Positions 1 through 8,741 of a stretch of 64,000 nucleotides of DNA are shown here, piece after piece. Within the stretch, counting starts at the first letter, position 1, and the number at the start of each line of letters is the position of its first letter. Source of the DNA: Desulfovibrio oxyclinae DSM 11498 (GTDB lineage Bacteria > Desulfobacterota > Desulfovibrionia > Desulfovibrionales > Desulfovibrionaceae); assembly GCF_000375485.1 (NCBI RefSeq), contig NZ_AQXE01000001.1:406988-470987 (forward strand), given 5' to 3'. The notes below the pieces were generated by a model. The model was not told the origin of the DNA. It was given only the letters and a program-made list of their open reading frames with translations, and searched no databases. The position numbers and the translations under genes are program-made.

Positions 1-1022
1 ACGATGGGATGGCTTTCTCCTGCCGCGAATGCGTCAAAGGCCAGTTTCAGGCAGGGGAAGGCGTCGAAATCCGGTTTTTCGAAGTCGAGGCTGCCCACGT
101 CGGCGAGGTTCAGGCTCGGAAGCTCAAGGGGAACCCGGTCGGGGAAGCACAGGCAGTGAGCAATCGGAACGCGCATGTCCGGCAGGCCCATGTGAGCCAG
201 TTGCGAGCCGTCAACGTATTCCACCAGCGAATGAACAATGCTTTGCGGGTGGACCACCACGTCCACCTGTTCCGCTGGTAGGCCATAGAGGTGACAGGCT
301 TCTATGACCTCAAGCCCTTTGTTCATAAGCGTCGAACTGTCGATGGTGATCTTGGCGCCCATGTCCCAGTTGGGGTGGTCGAGAGCCTGTGCCAGCGTAA
401 CCTTCTCCAATTCAGCCCGGCTTTTGCCGCGAAAAGGGCCGCCGGAGGCCGTGAGGATCAACCGGCTTATCTCGCGGCTGTCGCCGTGGCCCAGCAGACC
501 TTGAAAAAGTGCGTTGTGTTCGGAGTCCACCGGCAGAATCAGGGCACCGGATTCGCGGCACGCCTGTCGAATGATATGCCCGCCGAGAACAAGAGATTCC
601 TTGTTGGCCAGCGCGATCATCTTCCCGGCGCGGGCGGCTTCGAGGGTCGGACGAAACCCTGCCGCTCCGACGATGGTGGAGAGCACGAGATCGACTTCGG
701 AGAGTGCCGCCAGTTCTCGGTATGCTTCCGGCCCGCTGAGAATCTGCGGTTCGTACCCGGAAGGCAGCATTTTCTTCAGTTCATCCGCAGTGGGAGCGTC
801 GATAACGGCGAGAAAGGGCGGACGAAATTCCGCGGCTTGTTCGGCAAGTTTGGCAGCATTGGTCGCGCCGGCGAGCACTTTGACGTCGAAACGATCGGGA
901 TGCTTGCGCACTACGTCCAGCGCGCTCACACCGATGGAGCCGGTGGAACCGAGAATGCAGAGTTTGCGGGGTGTTGCCGGAAGCTGGGCGTCTGAGGGCC
1001 ACTGGGAAATATAGGTGTGCAC
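1..1022 (-). CDS. dxr: 1-deoxy-D-xylulose 5-phosphate reductoisomerase (3' end outside window)
   Basis: Second step of the MEP isoprenoid pathway: NADPH-dependent conversion of DXP to MEP in the cytosol. The reverse strand reads in one open frame from a GTG at 1022 to the window edge, about 340 codons of a usual ~400. The N-terminal nucleotide-binding motif ILGSTGSIG lies near residue 25. Further in are the family blocks ALANKESLVLGG, LPVDSEHNALFQ and TASGGPF. The GTG has AGGA about 8 bases upstream and starts 18 bases after the cdsA stop, so it is the last visible gene of the pyrH-frr-uppS-cdsA-dxr unit. The start could lie slightly elsewhere, but the identity is secure. Confidence 0.93.
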   Translation of the reverse strand, partial: MHTYISQWPSDAQLPATPRKLCILGSTGSIGVSALDVVRKHPDRFDVKVLAGATNAAKLAEQAAEFRPPFLAVIDAPTADELKKMLPSGYEPQILSGPEAYRELAALSEVDLVLSTIVGAAGFRPTLEAARAGKMIALANKESLVLGGHIIRQACRESGALILPVDSEHNALFQGLLGHGDSREISRLILTASGGPFRGKSRAELEKVTLAQALDHPNWDMGAKITIDSSTLMNKGLEVIEACHLYGLPAEQVDVVVHPQSIVHSLVEYVDGSQLAHMGLPDMRVPIAHCLCFPDRVPLELPSLNLADVGSLDFEKPDFDAFPCLKLAFDAFAAGESHPI

Positions 1023-1040
1023 GTGGATAGTCCTGAGGCC

Positions 1041-1847
1041 TTAGTTGAAGAAGGGGAGCAGCATTCTGGCCAGACCGTAGACCGGCAGGACGAACAGCAG
1101 GCTGTCGATGCGGTCGAGCAGGCCGCCGTGTCCGGGGAGGATCGCCCCCGAATCCTTGACGCCGAGCGTGCGCTTGAGCGCGGACTCGAAGAAGTCACCA
1201 AGCTGGGCGGCGACATTCAGTGCCGCGCCAAGCAGCACCCATGCCCAAATGGGCGCATTCCCGAAAGACAGGCCGTAGGAGGTTGTCACGAGGATGCACG
1301 CACCGAGACCGCCGAGGCTTCCTGCCCAGGATTTTTTGGGGCTGACGGTGGGCCATATCTTGCGCTTGCCGAACATGGATCCCGTGTAGAATGCCGCCGT
1401 ATCGGAGATGGCGGCCGCAAGGATGACCAGTGCACATTCAAACCTGTTGAATTGCAGGAAGAAATGCAGGTTCAGCGGGATGTAGGCCATGCCGAGCAGA
1501 AAAATGAGCGGTTCGCGCGGTTTGACCTCTTCGGGATGACGGCCATAGCTGAACAGAAAAGTCATGGCGGCGGCCCAGAAGGCACCGATGAGAGCCATTG
1601 CGGTCCACTGGCTGTTTGGGGCCACGTGAAAGCTCAGGAGCAGCAGCAGAGTGAAGGCGCATGCAAGAAGCTTGTAGGCCCCGGCGTCGCGCATGGGCCG
1701 GAACATGTCCAGATATTCCATGAAAGCCAGAGCGCCGAATATCGTCAGCGCCAGAAAGAGAACCCAGCCTCCGAGCAGAATGCCGAGAGCGGGAATGAGT
1801 GCCAGCGCCAGTCCTGTGGCGATCCGTTTTTTATGCGTGCTTTCCAT
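1041..1847 (-). CDS. cdsA: Phosphatidate cytidylyltransferase (CDP-diglyceride synthase)
   Basis: Makes CDP-diacylglycerol from phosphatidic acid and CTP, the branch point of phospholipid synthesis, in the inner membrane. The 268-residue product is almost entirely hydrophobic segments. It ends with the CDP-diglyceride synthase signature, seen as KRTLGVKDSG followed by LPGHGGLLDRIDS around residues 220-245. Length fits the family. It lies between uppS and dxr, the usual order in proteobacteria, 72 bases after uppS. Confidence 0.95.
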   Translation of the reverse strand: MESTHKKRIATGLALALIPALGILLGGWVLFLALTIFGALAFMEYLDMFRPMRDAGAYKLLACAFTLLLLLSFHVAPNSQWTAMALIGAFWAAAMTFLFSYGRHPEEVKPREPLIFLLGMAYIPLNLHFFLQFNRFECALVILAAAISDTAAFYTGSMFGKRKIWPTVSPKKSWAGSLGGLGACILVTTSYGLSFGNAPIWAWVLLGAALNVAAQLGDFFESALKRTLGVKDSGAILPGHGGLLDRIDSLLFVLPVYGLARMLLPFFN

Positions 1848-1919
1848 GTATTTCGTGCGTGATTGTAGGTCTTCCGCCTAGTGTTACCCGATTGGGAGGC
1901 TGCGGGCAACCAAAGTGGA

Positions 1920-2642
1920 TCAGGATTGGCTCTCGATCTGTTCGCCGGTTTTCCCGAAGCGTCGTTGGCGTCCGGAGTAGTGCTCCAAAGCCTTGTCCAG
2001 CTCTTCGGGGGTGAAGTCGGGCCAGAATACGTCGGTAAAGTAGAATTCGCTGTAGGCAGCCTGCCAGAGCAGGTAATTGGAAAGGCGAAGCTCACCGCTG
2101 GTGCGGATGATCAGATCCGGATCGGGCTGGCCTGCGGTGTAGAGCCGGGCGGCCATGGCTTCTTCGGTGATGTCGTCGGGGCTCAATCCGTCGCGGACCA
2201 TACTTTTGCAGGCGCTCAGAATTTCGTCCCGGCTCGAATAGTTCAGCGCGAGGTTCACCGTCAGACTGGTGCAGTCGGCGCTTTTCTTCATGGCGTGTTC
2301 CAGTGCCTTTCTGGAAGCCATGGGCAGTCCCTTGATGTCTCCGAGCACCTTGAGTCTGATGTCCTGCTCGACAAGCTGGCCGAGCTCCCTGTTAAGAAAG
2401 TTGACCAACAAGTCGAAGATGGTGCTGATTTCTTCTTTGGGACGGGACCAGTTCTCGCGGGAAAAGGTGTACAGGGTGAGGTGGCGGACGCCAATCTCGC
2501 GGCAGTGCCGTACTATGGCGCGGGCCGCCTCGGTACCGGCCTTGTGGCCTTTGCTCCGGGACAGCCCGCGCTTTTTCGCCCATCTTCCGTTGCCGTCCAT
2601 GATGACGGCGATATGAGCGGGAATGATGAAGTCGGAGGACAT
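1920..2642 (-). CDS. uppS: Isoprenyl transferase (undecaprenyl diphosphate synthase)
   Basis: Adds isopentenyl units in cis to make the C55 undecaprenyl diphosphate carrier for peptidoglycan and other glycans. The 240-residue protein has the catalytic/phosphate motif DGNGRW at residues 16-21 (Asp16), the block RENWSRP, and the C-terminal RTSGELRLSN motif. The ATG at 2642 follows AGGGA and lies 7 bases after the frr stop, indicating coupled translation. Identity is secure. Chain-length specificity is inferred from context with cdsA and dxr. Confidence 0.95.
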   Translation of the reverse strand: MSSDFIIPAHIAVIMDGNGRWAKKRGLSRSKGHKAGTEAARAIVRHCREIGVRHLTLYTFSRENWSRPKEEISTIFDLLVNFLNRELGQLVEQDIRLKVLGDIKGLPMASRKALEHAMKKSADCTSLTVNLALNYSSRDEILSACKSMVRDGLSPDDITEEAMAARLYTAGQPDPDLIIRTSGELRLSNYLLWQAAYSEFYFTDVFWPDFTPEELDKALEHYSGRQRRFGKTGEQIESQS

Positions 2643-2649
2643 GCGGTCC

Positions 2650-3204
2650 CTATATCTCCATGATTTCCTTTTCCTTGGCTTCGAGCAGTGCGTCGCACTT
2701 CTTCACGAAGTCATCGGTCAGGGACTGGACGTCGTCCTGCCCTTTGCGCAGGTCGTCCTCGGAGATTTCCTTGTCCTTTTCAAGCTTCTTGAGCTGGTCG
2801 TTCAGGTCGCGGCGGACGTTGCGGATGGCGACCTTGGAGTCTTCGGTGTACTTTTTGGCAACCTTGACCAGTTCCTTGCGGCGTTCTTCGGTGAGCGGCG
2901 GAATGGAGATGCGGATGATCTTGCCGTCGTTCACGGGATTCAGGCCCAGGTCGGATTTCTGGATGGCCTTTTCCACGTCAGAGAAAGCGCCTTTGTCCCA
3001 GGGCTGGATAGTAAGGGTCCGGGCATCGGGAACGGAGACCGAAGCGAGCTGGTTGAGCGGGGTCGGAGCGCCGTAGTATTCCACGGTCAGCTCGTCCACC
3101 AGAGAGGTGCTCGCGCGTCCGGTGCGCAGCTTGGCAAAGTCATTCTCCAGGTTGGAGATGGTTGCACCCATGCGTTTCTTGCCGTCTTCCAGAACCGTTT
3201 TCAT
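2650..3204 (-). CDS. frr: Ribosome recycling factor
   Basis: Splits post-termination ribosomes together with EF-G. The 184-residue product matches the usual ~185 and shows the family blocks [15 protein letters not shown] and [13 protein letters not shown], with a coiled-coil-rich C-terminus. The frame is open 17 codons further upstream, but the ATG at 3204 is chosen because AAGGAGGAG sits just before it and family proteins begin there. It follows pyrH with only one base between stop and start codons. Confidence 0.96.
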   Translation of the reverse strand: MKTVLEDGKKRMGATISNLENDFAKLRTGRASTSLVDELTVEYYGAPTPLNQLASVSVPDARTLTIQPWDKGAFSDVEKAIQKSDLGLNPVNDGKIIRISIPPLTEERRKELVKVAKKYTEDSKVAIRNVRRDLNDQLKKLEKDKEISEDDLRKGQDDVQSLTDDFVKKCDALLEAKEKEIMEI

Positions 3205-3205
3205 C

Positions 3206-3928
3206 CTAGTCTCCTCCTTGAACGGTGGTACCGATGTTTTCGCCTTCTGCCACACGCTTCATGTTGCCTTTCTTGAAAAGGTCGAAGACAACGATGGGCA
3301 GTTCATTGTCGCGTGCCATGGAAATGGCGGTGGAGTCCATGACTCCGAGCCTTTTTTCCAGTGCCTCAAGGTAGGTGACGTTCTCGTACTTGACGGCATC
3401 GTCGAATTTTGCGGGGTCTTTGTCGTAAACCCCGTCCACCTTGGTGGCTTTCAAAATGGCATCGCACTTGAGTTCCAGCGCACGCAGCGCGGCGGCGGAG
3501 TCCGTTGTGAAATACGGGTTGCCGGTGCCTGCGGCGCAGATGACGACACGGCCCTTTTCCAGATGGCGAACGGCCCGCCTGCGAATATACGGCTCGGCCA
3601 CTTCCTTCATGGTGAAGGCGGTCATCACGCGGGTGTCGCATTCATTTTTCTCAAGCGAGTCCTGAACGGCAAGTCCGTTCATGACGGTGGCCAGCATCCC
3701 CATGTAATCGGCCTGAGCGCGATCCATGCCTTTGGCGCTGCCCGCGACACCCCTGAAAATGTTACCTCCGCCGATGACCAGAACGACCTGGACCCCGGCG
3801 CTTACTACAGAAGCGATTTCCTTGCTGAATCTGTCGATAGCCTCCGGATCGATTCCGAACTGCTGATCGCCCGCGAGGGCTTCGCCACTGAGCTTGATGA
3901 GTACCCGCGAAAACCGCACTTTGTCCAT
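3206..3928 (-). CDS. pyrH: UMP kinase
   Basis: Phosphorylates UMP to UDP; the bacterial hexameric enzyme of the amino-acid kinase fold. The 240-residue protein has KLSGEAL at residues 12-18, the [10 protein letters not shown] loop, and the UMP-binding segment with [15 protein letters not shown]. First gene after the tsf terminator, so it probably has its own promoter in the ~50 bases upstream. It heads pyrH-frr-uppS-cdsA-dxr. Confidence 0.96.
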   Translation of the reverse strand: MDKVRFSRVLIKLSGEALAGDQQFGIDPEAIDRFSKEIASVVSAGVQVVLVIGGGNIFRGVAGSAKGMDRAQADYMGMLATVMNGLAVQDSLEKNECDTRVMTAFTMKEVAEPYIRRRAVRHLEKGRVVICAAGTGNPYFTTDSAAALRALELKCDAILKATKVDGVYDKDPAKFDDAVKYENVTYLEALEKRLGVMDSTAISMARDNELPIVVFDLFKKGNMKRVAEGENIGTTVQGGD

Positions 3929-3978
3929 ATTCTCCTCATTCTGTCAATAGGTTGTGACCATGGGGACGTACCCCGCCC

Positions 3979-4003
3979 AAAAAAAACGGGCCGTGCGGCC
4001 CGT
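3979..4003 (-). terminator. Rho-independent terminator after tsf
   Basis: A 7-base-pair stem, ACGGGCC with GGCCCGT around a GTGC loop (3986-4003), is followed on the minus strand by a run of seven U residues (plus-strand A run 3979-3985). It lies 10 bases past the tsf stop and separates rpsB-tsf from pyrH. Confidence 0.85.
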
Positions 4004-4013
4004 TTTTGTTTTC

Positions 4014-4835
4014 CTAGTCTTCGGCGTCATCCCCGAGTTCGAGTCGGACAAAGTCACCGACTGTGCCGGCGCCTGCGTCCTTCAGGTATTGTTTGACGCT
4101 CTTCTTGTCTTCCTTGATGAAGGGCTGCTCCACAAGGCAGACTTCCTTGTAGTACTTGTTGATGCGGCCCATGACGATCTTTTCGGCAATCTCTTCGGGC
4201 TTGCCTTCGTCCATGGCCTGCTTCAGGTAGATGGCCTTTTCCTTGTCGATGTTGTCCTGCGGGAGCTGATCGGGGGTGGTGCACACCGGGTTGGCGGCGG
4301 CGACCTGCATGGCCACGTCCTTGGCGGCTTCCGCGTTGTCGGAGCCGTTGATGGACACGAGAGTGCCGATCTTGCCGTTGGAGTGGATGTACAGACCGAT
4401 CACGCCGTCGGCGTTCAGCTTGGCGAAGCGGCCGACCTGCATGTTCTCGCCCAGCTTGGCGATGAGGTCGGCGACGTCTACCATGTCTTCGGGCAGGTCT
4501 TCGGCATTACCGGCGGTCACGTCGAGACCAGCGACCTTTTCAGCCAGAGCATCGGCAAAAGCCTGGAATTCTTCGTTCTTGGCCACGAAGTCGGTTTCGC
4601 ACTTGAGTTCCACGAGCACGGCGTGCTTGCCGTCGGCGCTCACGTAGGAACCGATGCGACCTTCGGAGGTGGCGCGGCCGGCCTTCTTGGCGGCCTTGGC
4701 GAGACCTTTCTCGCGCAGGTAGATGATGGCCTTTTCTTCGTCACCGTCGGACTCGACCAGAGCTTTCTTGCAGTCCATCATTCCTGCGCCGGTTTTCTCG
4801 CGCAGGTCTTTGACCATGGAAGCGGTAATAGACAT
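4014..4835 (-). CDS. tsf: Elongation factor Ts
   Basis: Nucleotide exchange factor for EF-Tu. The 273-residue product carries the EF-Ts signature LREKTGAGMMDCKKAL at residues 11-26 and the second signature-like block with CETDFVA near residue 80. It is co-directional with rpsB, 28 bases after it, as in most bacteria. A strong terminator follows. Confidence 0.96.
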   Translation of the reverse strand: MSITASMVKDLREKTGAGMMDCKKALVESDGDEEKAIIYLREKGLAKAAKKAGRATSEGRIGSYVSADGKHAVLVELKCETDFVAKNEEFQAFADALAEKVAGLDVTAGNAEDLPEDMVDVADLIAKLGENMQVGRFAKLNADGVIGLYIHSNGKIGTLVSINGSDNAEAAKDVAMQVAAANPVCTTPDQLPQDNIDKEKAIYLKQAMDEGKPEEIAEKIVMGRINKYYKEVCLVEQPFIKEDKKSVKQYLKDAGAGTVGDFVRLELGDDAED

Positions 4836-4863
4836 ATCTCAATTCCTCCTGGAAAGCCTAGCC

Positions 4864-5607
4864 TTAGGCTTCGGCCTTTTCTTCAACTTTTTCCACAGCT
4901 TCTTCCTTGTCGCCGCCGTCCTTGGCACGGGCGGCGCCTTCGATGCAGGCTTCGGCCATGTGGGTGGAGAAGAGCTTGATGGCGCGGATGGCGTCATCGT
5001 TGCCCGGAATCACGTAGTCGATCAGGTCGGGGTCGCAGTTGGAGTCGGTAACGGCGACTATAGGGATGCCGAGGCAGCGGCATTCCTTGACGGCAATGTG
5101 CTCGCGCTTGGGATCGATGATGAAGGCTGCCGCCGGGGGCTCGGTCATGTCCTTGATACCGCCCAGGGACAGGTTCAGCTTGTTCACTTCGCGGCTCATC
5201 TTCACGATTTCCTTTTTGGGGAACTTGTTGATGGAGCCGTCTTCGAACATGGTTTCCAGGTTCTTCAGGCGGTCGATGGAGCGCTTGATGGTCTGGAAGT
5301 TGGTCAGGGTGCCGCCCATCCAGCGGTTGGTCAGGTAGAACATTCCGGCGCGCTCGGCTTCCTGCTTGATGGAATCCTGAGCCTGGCGCTTGGTGCCGAT
5401 GAAGAGCACCTTGCCGCCGTTGGCGACGGTGTCGGAAATGAAGTCATGGGCCTTGCGGTAGAGTTTGACGGTCTGCTGCAGGTCCATGATGTGGATGCCG
5501 TTGCGGGAGCCGAAGATGTACGGACGCATTTTCGGGTTCCAGCGGCGGGTCTGGTGACCGAAGTGAACACCGGTCTCCAGCATCTGTTTCATAGTAACGT
5601 AAGACAT
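4864..5607 (-). CDS. rpsB: 30S ribosomal protein S2
   Basis: Small-subunit ribosomal protein that completes the 30S shoulder and recruits S1. The 248-residue product shows the S2 signatures near [13 protein letters not shown] and the C-terminal [14 protein letters not shown] block, then an acidic/lysine-rich tail. The frame is open 32 codons further upstream, but the ATG at 5607 has GGAGGA before it and begins MSYVTMKQ like relatives. The leader (5640-5670) contains a CCCCG/CGGGG palindrome that could take part in feedback control; that is inference. Confidence 0.96.
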   Translation of the reverse strand: MSYVTMKQMLETGVHFGHQTRRWNPKMRPYIFGSRNGIHIMDLQQTVKLYRKAHDFISDTVANGGKVLFIGTKRQAQDSIKQEAERAGMFYLTNRWMGGTLTNFQTIKRSIDRLKNLETMFEDGSINKFPKKEIVKMSREVNKLNLSLGGIKDMTEPPAAAFIIDPKREHIAVKECRCLGIPIVAVTDSNCDPDLIDYVIPGNDDAIRAIKLFSTHMAEACIEGAARAKDGGDKEEAVEKVEEKAEA

Positions 5608-5757
5608 AGTTCCTCCAGGTTTTTTTCCTCCATCCCTCTTCCGAACCCCGATCGCGGGGCACCCGGACACCGAGGGATGTGTGATATTGAAGTCGGGGGT
5701 CAATACGTCATTTTCGGCCGCTTGGCAAGTTTGACGGCTCGAAAAATTCGCAGGAAA

Positions 5758-6657
5758 TCATTTTACGCTGATGTCGGCCCGTACGTCGTGCCCTTGCGCC
5801 AAGGCATAGGCCATTCTCGGCGTGTTGTGCGCAAATCCGTAATTGCCTTCCGGCGATATGCAAATGAGCCCGCCGTACCCTTTTCCTTTCCTGTGCAGGA
5901 TTTCAAGGGCCCGGTTTGCGGCCTCGGCTGGACCCCGGTCCGGGATCAGGTCGAAGGCTGTTTTGCAAAGCACAACGCGCATGATGGTTTCCCCGTAGCC
6001 GGTGGATGATGCCGCGCCGGTTTCATTGTCCGCATAACCGCCGGATCCGATCACGGGGGAGTCGCCCACGCGGCCGGGGTGCTTGCGCGGTGTTCCGCCG
6101 GTGCTTGTGGCGCACGCGAGGTTGCCGTTTTCATCCAGCGCCACGGCGCCGACCGTGTCGGAACGTCCGGAGAAGGCTTCGATCTGGCTGAAGGACTGGT
6201 CGTTCTTGATGGAATGAAAGAATGTGAGCTCCCGTTCCGTCAGCAGTTCCTCGGGCGGGAGTTCCCTAAAACCGTTGTTCATGGCAAAGCGCATGGCACC
6301 CTCGCCGACAAGAAAACGAAAATCCTTTGAATCCATAACCTTTCTTGCCACGGAGACGGGATGCAGCAGGTTGCGCATGGCAGCCACGCAGCCGAAATCG
6401 AGCGACTCTCCGTCCATGATCATGGCATCCAACTCGATATTTCCTTCTGCGTTCAGGAAGGCCCCGCGTCCGGCATCGAATGTCGGATCTTCTTCCAGCA
6501 GATTCACGGCGCGTTCCACGGCTTCAAGAGCGGTCATGCCTTGTCTGAGAAGCGGAGCGACCGTTTCGACTGCATGGTGAACGCCTTTGACGTGCTCGGA
6601 AACGTGTTCATCGGGAATATCCCATGCGCCGCCATGGACGATGATTCTGGGTTCCAT
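5758..6657 (-). CDS. iaaA: Isoaspartyl peptidase / L-asparaginase, Ntn-hydrolase type
   Basis: Hydrolyses beta-aspartyl dipeptides and probably L-asparagine; a plant-type asparaginase that cleaves itself. The 299-residue product starts EPRIIVHGGAWDIP. The autocleavage site is Asp167-Thr168 in SDTVGAVALD, the new N-terminal threonine being the nucleophile, followed by CATSTGGTPRKHPGR. The Asp-Thr scissile pair resembles glycosylasparaginases; many isoaspartyl peptidases have Gly-Thr. The frame continues upstream inside rarD, but that extension is out of family. The ATG at 6657 overlaps the rarD TGA by one base, so the two are translationally coupled. Confidence 0.88.
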   Translation of the reverse strand: MEPRIIVHGGAWDIPDEHVSEHVKGVHHAVETVAPLLRQGMTALEAVERAVNLLEEDPTFDAGRGAFLNAEGNIELDAMIMDGESLDFGCVAAMRNLLHPVSVARKVMDSKDFRFLVGEGAMRFAMNNGFRELPPEELLTERELTFFHSIKNDQSFSQIEAFSGRSDTVGAVALDENGNLACATSTGGTPRKHPGRVGDSPVIGSGGYADNETGAASSTGYGETIMRVVLCKTAFDLIPDRGPAEAANRALEILHRKGKGYGGLICISPEGNYGFAHNTPRMAYALAQGHDVRADISVK

Positions 6658-7568
6658 CAGGCCACTCCTTTTCCGTTCGCTATTCTCTGGGCCCGTCGCA
6701 ACCGCCGGATGCTGTCGAACGTGTATACCGCCAGAGCGGTCCAGATGCACAGGAACGTGATAATGGTATTGGTCGTCAGCGGTTCGTCGTAGACAAAGGC
6801 CCCAACGACGAAGGCAAGACTCGGTGCGAGGTATTGCAGGATGCCGAGCGTTGCAAGATTCAGCTTGCGGGCGCCATTGGCAAAACCCATGAGCGGCAGG
6901 GAAGTGGCCGCTCCGGCGCCAATGAGCAGCAGGTCGATGCGCCACCCGGAGTTCAGGAAGGACGCTTCCCCGTTCCAGCCCAGCCAGAGCAGAAATCCTC
7001 CGGCCAGCGGGGTGAGTACAGCGGTCTCTATGAACAGGCCGGGGATGGAGTTGACGGAGGCGGTTTTGCGCAACAGGCCGTAGAAGCCGAAGGAAATCGC
7101 CAGCGTTAGTCCGATCCATGGCAGTTCGCCGTACCCGATGAGGGACCAGAGCACGCCGATGGCGGCGATGGTTACCGCCAGAATCTGCATTGGCCGCAAT
7201 CTTTCACGCAGGAAGACGAACCCCAGCAGCACGTTCATGAGCGGTGTCATGTAGTAGCCGAGGCTGGTTTCCAGAATACGGTCGGTATTGACGGCCCAGA
7301 TATAAATCAGCCAGTTGCAGCCGATGAGGCAACCAGTCAGGCAACACACGCCGAAAACACGCGGCTTGGAGAACGGTTCGAGCGTTTCCCGCCAGCGTCC
7401 CTGAAGGGTGATGACGAGGGCCACGAAAACCATGGACCAGACGATGCGGTGGCAGAGTATCTCGACGGGCCAGACGGACTGGACGGATTTCCAGTAGACG
7501 GGCAGCAGACCCCAGCCGGTGAATGCGGCCAGAGCGGAAAGCAGTCCTGAGGCGGTTTTTTTGTTCAA
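6657..7568 (-). CDS. rarD: RarD-type EamA family permease
   Basis: Inner-membrane drug/metabolite-type transporter with about ten predicted membrane segments in 303 residues. The substrate is unknown; the name derives from the chloramphenicol-sensitivity locus of enterobacteria. Tell-tale features are the N-terminal GLLPVYWKSV motif and the second repeat with LQYLAPSLAFV near residue 240. The start is a TTG at 7568 with AGGAAGG about ten bases upstream. Forms a two-gene unit with the isoaspartyl peptidase downstream. Confidence 0.85.
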   Translation of the reverse strand: MNKKTASGLLSALAAFTGWGLLPVYWKSVQSVWPVEILCHRIVWSMVFVALVITLQGRWRETLEPFSKPRVFGVCCLTGCLIGCNWLIYIWAVNTDRILETSLGYYMTPLMNVLLGFVFLRERLRPMQILAVTIAAIGVLWSLIGYGELPWIGLTLAISFGFYGLLRKTASVNSIPGLFIETAVLTPLAGGFLLWLGWNGEASFLNSGWRIDLLLIGAGAATSLPLMGFANGARKLNLATLGILQYLAPSLAFVVGAFVYDEPLTTNTIITFLCIWTALAVYTFDSIRRLRRAQRIANGKGVA

Positions 7569-7808
7569 TTCGTGTTCCTTCCTCGACCTTGACGGTACGG
7601 CTGGAAGAATAGTGATTTATGTCGGGAAGTAAAGTGCGGCGTGTTTTACGGCAGAAATGGCTGTGGCGACCCCGGGAGGGCCGCCACATCTTGAGGGGTG
7701 AGGTAACGGAGAATGTTCTCTCGTCAATCCCGAAGAGTGGTGCGGAAACTTCGGAACAGTATTTACTTACCACACCCATGTGGGCGGTCAATATGAAGCA
7801 CGTTATAA

Positions 7809-8621
7809 TCACTTCTCGAGGATGTGATTCGCGGTCTGCTTTGGGGCGGTGATGGTGTAGCCGAATGTGTCCCATTCCCGTTCCAGCTTCTTCAGCAGTC
7901 CGTTGCGCCGGCTTTCGAGAATAAAGCGGTCAAGTTTGTCGAGGAGCCGCTGCTGGTTTTTCTGCACGAGAATGGAAAGATCGAATTCGTACAGCGGGTC
8001 TGGAAGAACCCGGACATCCTCTTTGCCGAGTCCGGCGCGTCTGAGGTGGTAAGGAAGCGAGTGGCGGTTGATGACCACTGCGTCCAGGCGGCCGTGATGC
8101 ATCATTTGCAAAAGAGTGTGTGAGTAGATGGCGTAATATTGGCGGAAAAGACCTTCCTCTGCAGCCGTGTCCAGATATGAATAGTCATTGCCATGGAGGA
8201 ATCCGATGGTTTTTCCGCGGAGCCCTTCAAGATCCGTCGAGCTGATTTTTGAATCTCTTGGAACCACAAGATGGTCTGAAGTGGTCCAAATCGTCGGTGA
8301 AAATGCATAGTTCTGACGCTCGCGAGGGGTAAAGAACAGAGGAGAACTGAGAGAGAACGCCTGTGCCCGTCCGTCATCTATCCAGGCATCCATGCGTTTG
8401 CGCGGCAAACTGACCATGCGTAAGTCAATTTCCGGGTGCTCTTTGCGAAACGCTTGAAGCAGATCGATAAACATGCCGTGTCCCTTGGCTTCCGTGGTGT
8501 CGGTTTGCGACATCCAGTAAAAGGGAGGGTAGCTGGCTCCGAAAACCATGACATATTCTTTGGCCGCTGCATTTGAAGCCAGTATGAATACTATGGAGAC
8601 CACGGTGAGTATTCGTTTCAT
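7809..8621 (-). CDS. Orphan family-3 periplasmic solute-binding protein
   Basis: Secreted 270-residue protein: signal peptide at residues 1-20 (hydrophobic core, Ala-Ala-Ala before Lys), then a PBPb-like domain with YPPFYWM at the ligand-entry position, LRGKTIGFLHGND at the inter-lobe hinge and a C-terminal helix around LEREWDTFGY. Such proteins usually serve amino-acid ABC importers, but no permease or ATPase is adjacent. It could be a scavenging or sensory binding protein. The 240 bases between it and rarD hold no gene that I can see. Ligand unknown. Confidence 0.75.
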   Translation of the reverse strand: MKRILTVVSIVFILASNAAAKEYVMVFGASYPPFYWMSQTDTTEAKGHGMFIDLLQAFRKEHPEIDLRMVSLPRKRMDAWIDDGRAQAFSLSSPLFFTPRERQNYAFSPTIWTTSDHLVVPRDSKISSTDLEGLRGKTIGFLHGNDYSYLDTAAEEGLFRQYYAIYSHTLLQMMHHGRLDAVVINRHSLPYHLRRAGLGKEDVRVLPDPLYEFDLSILVQKNQQRLLDKLDRFILESRRNGLLKKLEREWDTFGYTITAPKQTANHILEK

Positions 8622-8707
8622 TGATTGACCAGTGCAGAATTAATAGTAATCGTTTTACATCAGTATCGAGTTGTCTATAAGCCTACGCATGCAGGTGGTT
8701 CAGGTCA

Positions 8708-8735
8708 AATAAAAACCCCCTGCCGAGGCAGGGGG
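8708..8735 (-). terminator. Rho-independent terminator after the sigma54 activator
   Basis: Eight-pair stem CCCCCTGC with GCAGGGGG around a CGAG loop at 8716-8735. On the minus strand it runs into a U-rich tract (plus-strand A-rich 8708-8715). It closes the unit that starts with the TPR protein. Confidence 0.85.
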
Positions 8736-8741
8736 CTTTCG

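Noticed and set aside
3941..3950. TTGACA on the minus strand just before pyrH
   Set aside because: It is so close to the start codon that a -10 box would fall inside the gene; probably chance.
5758..7119. A fused frame joining the isoaspartyl peptidase to upstream sequence
   Set aside because: The extra 154 codons lie out of frame inside rarD and resemble no protein; the ATG at 6657 is the family start.
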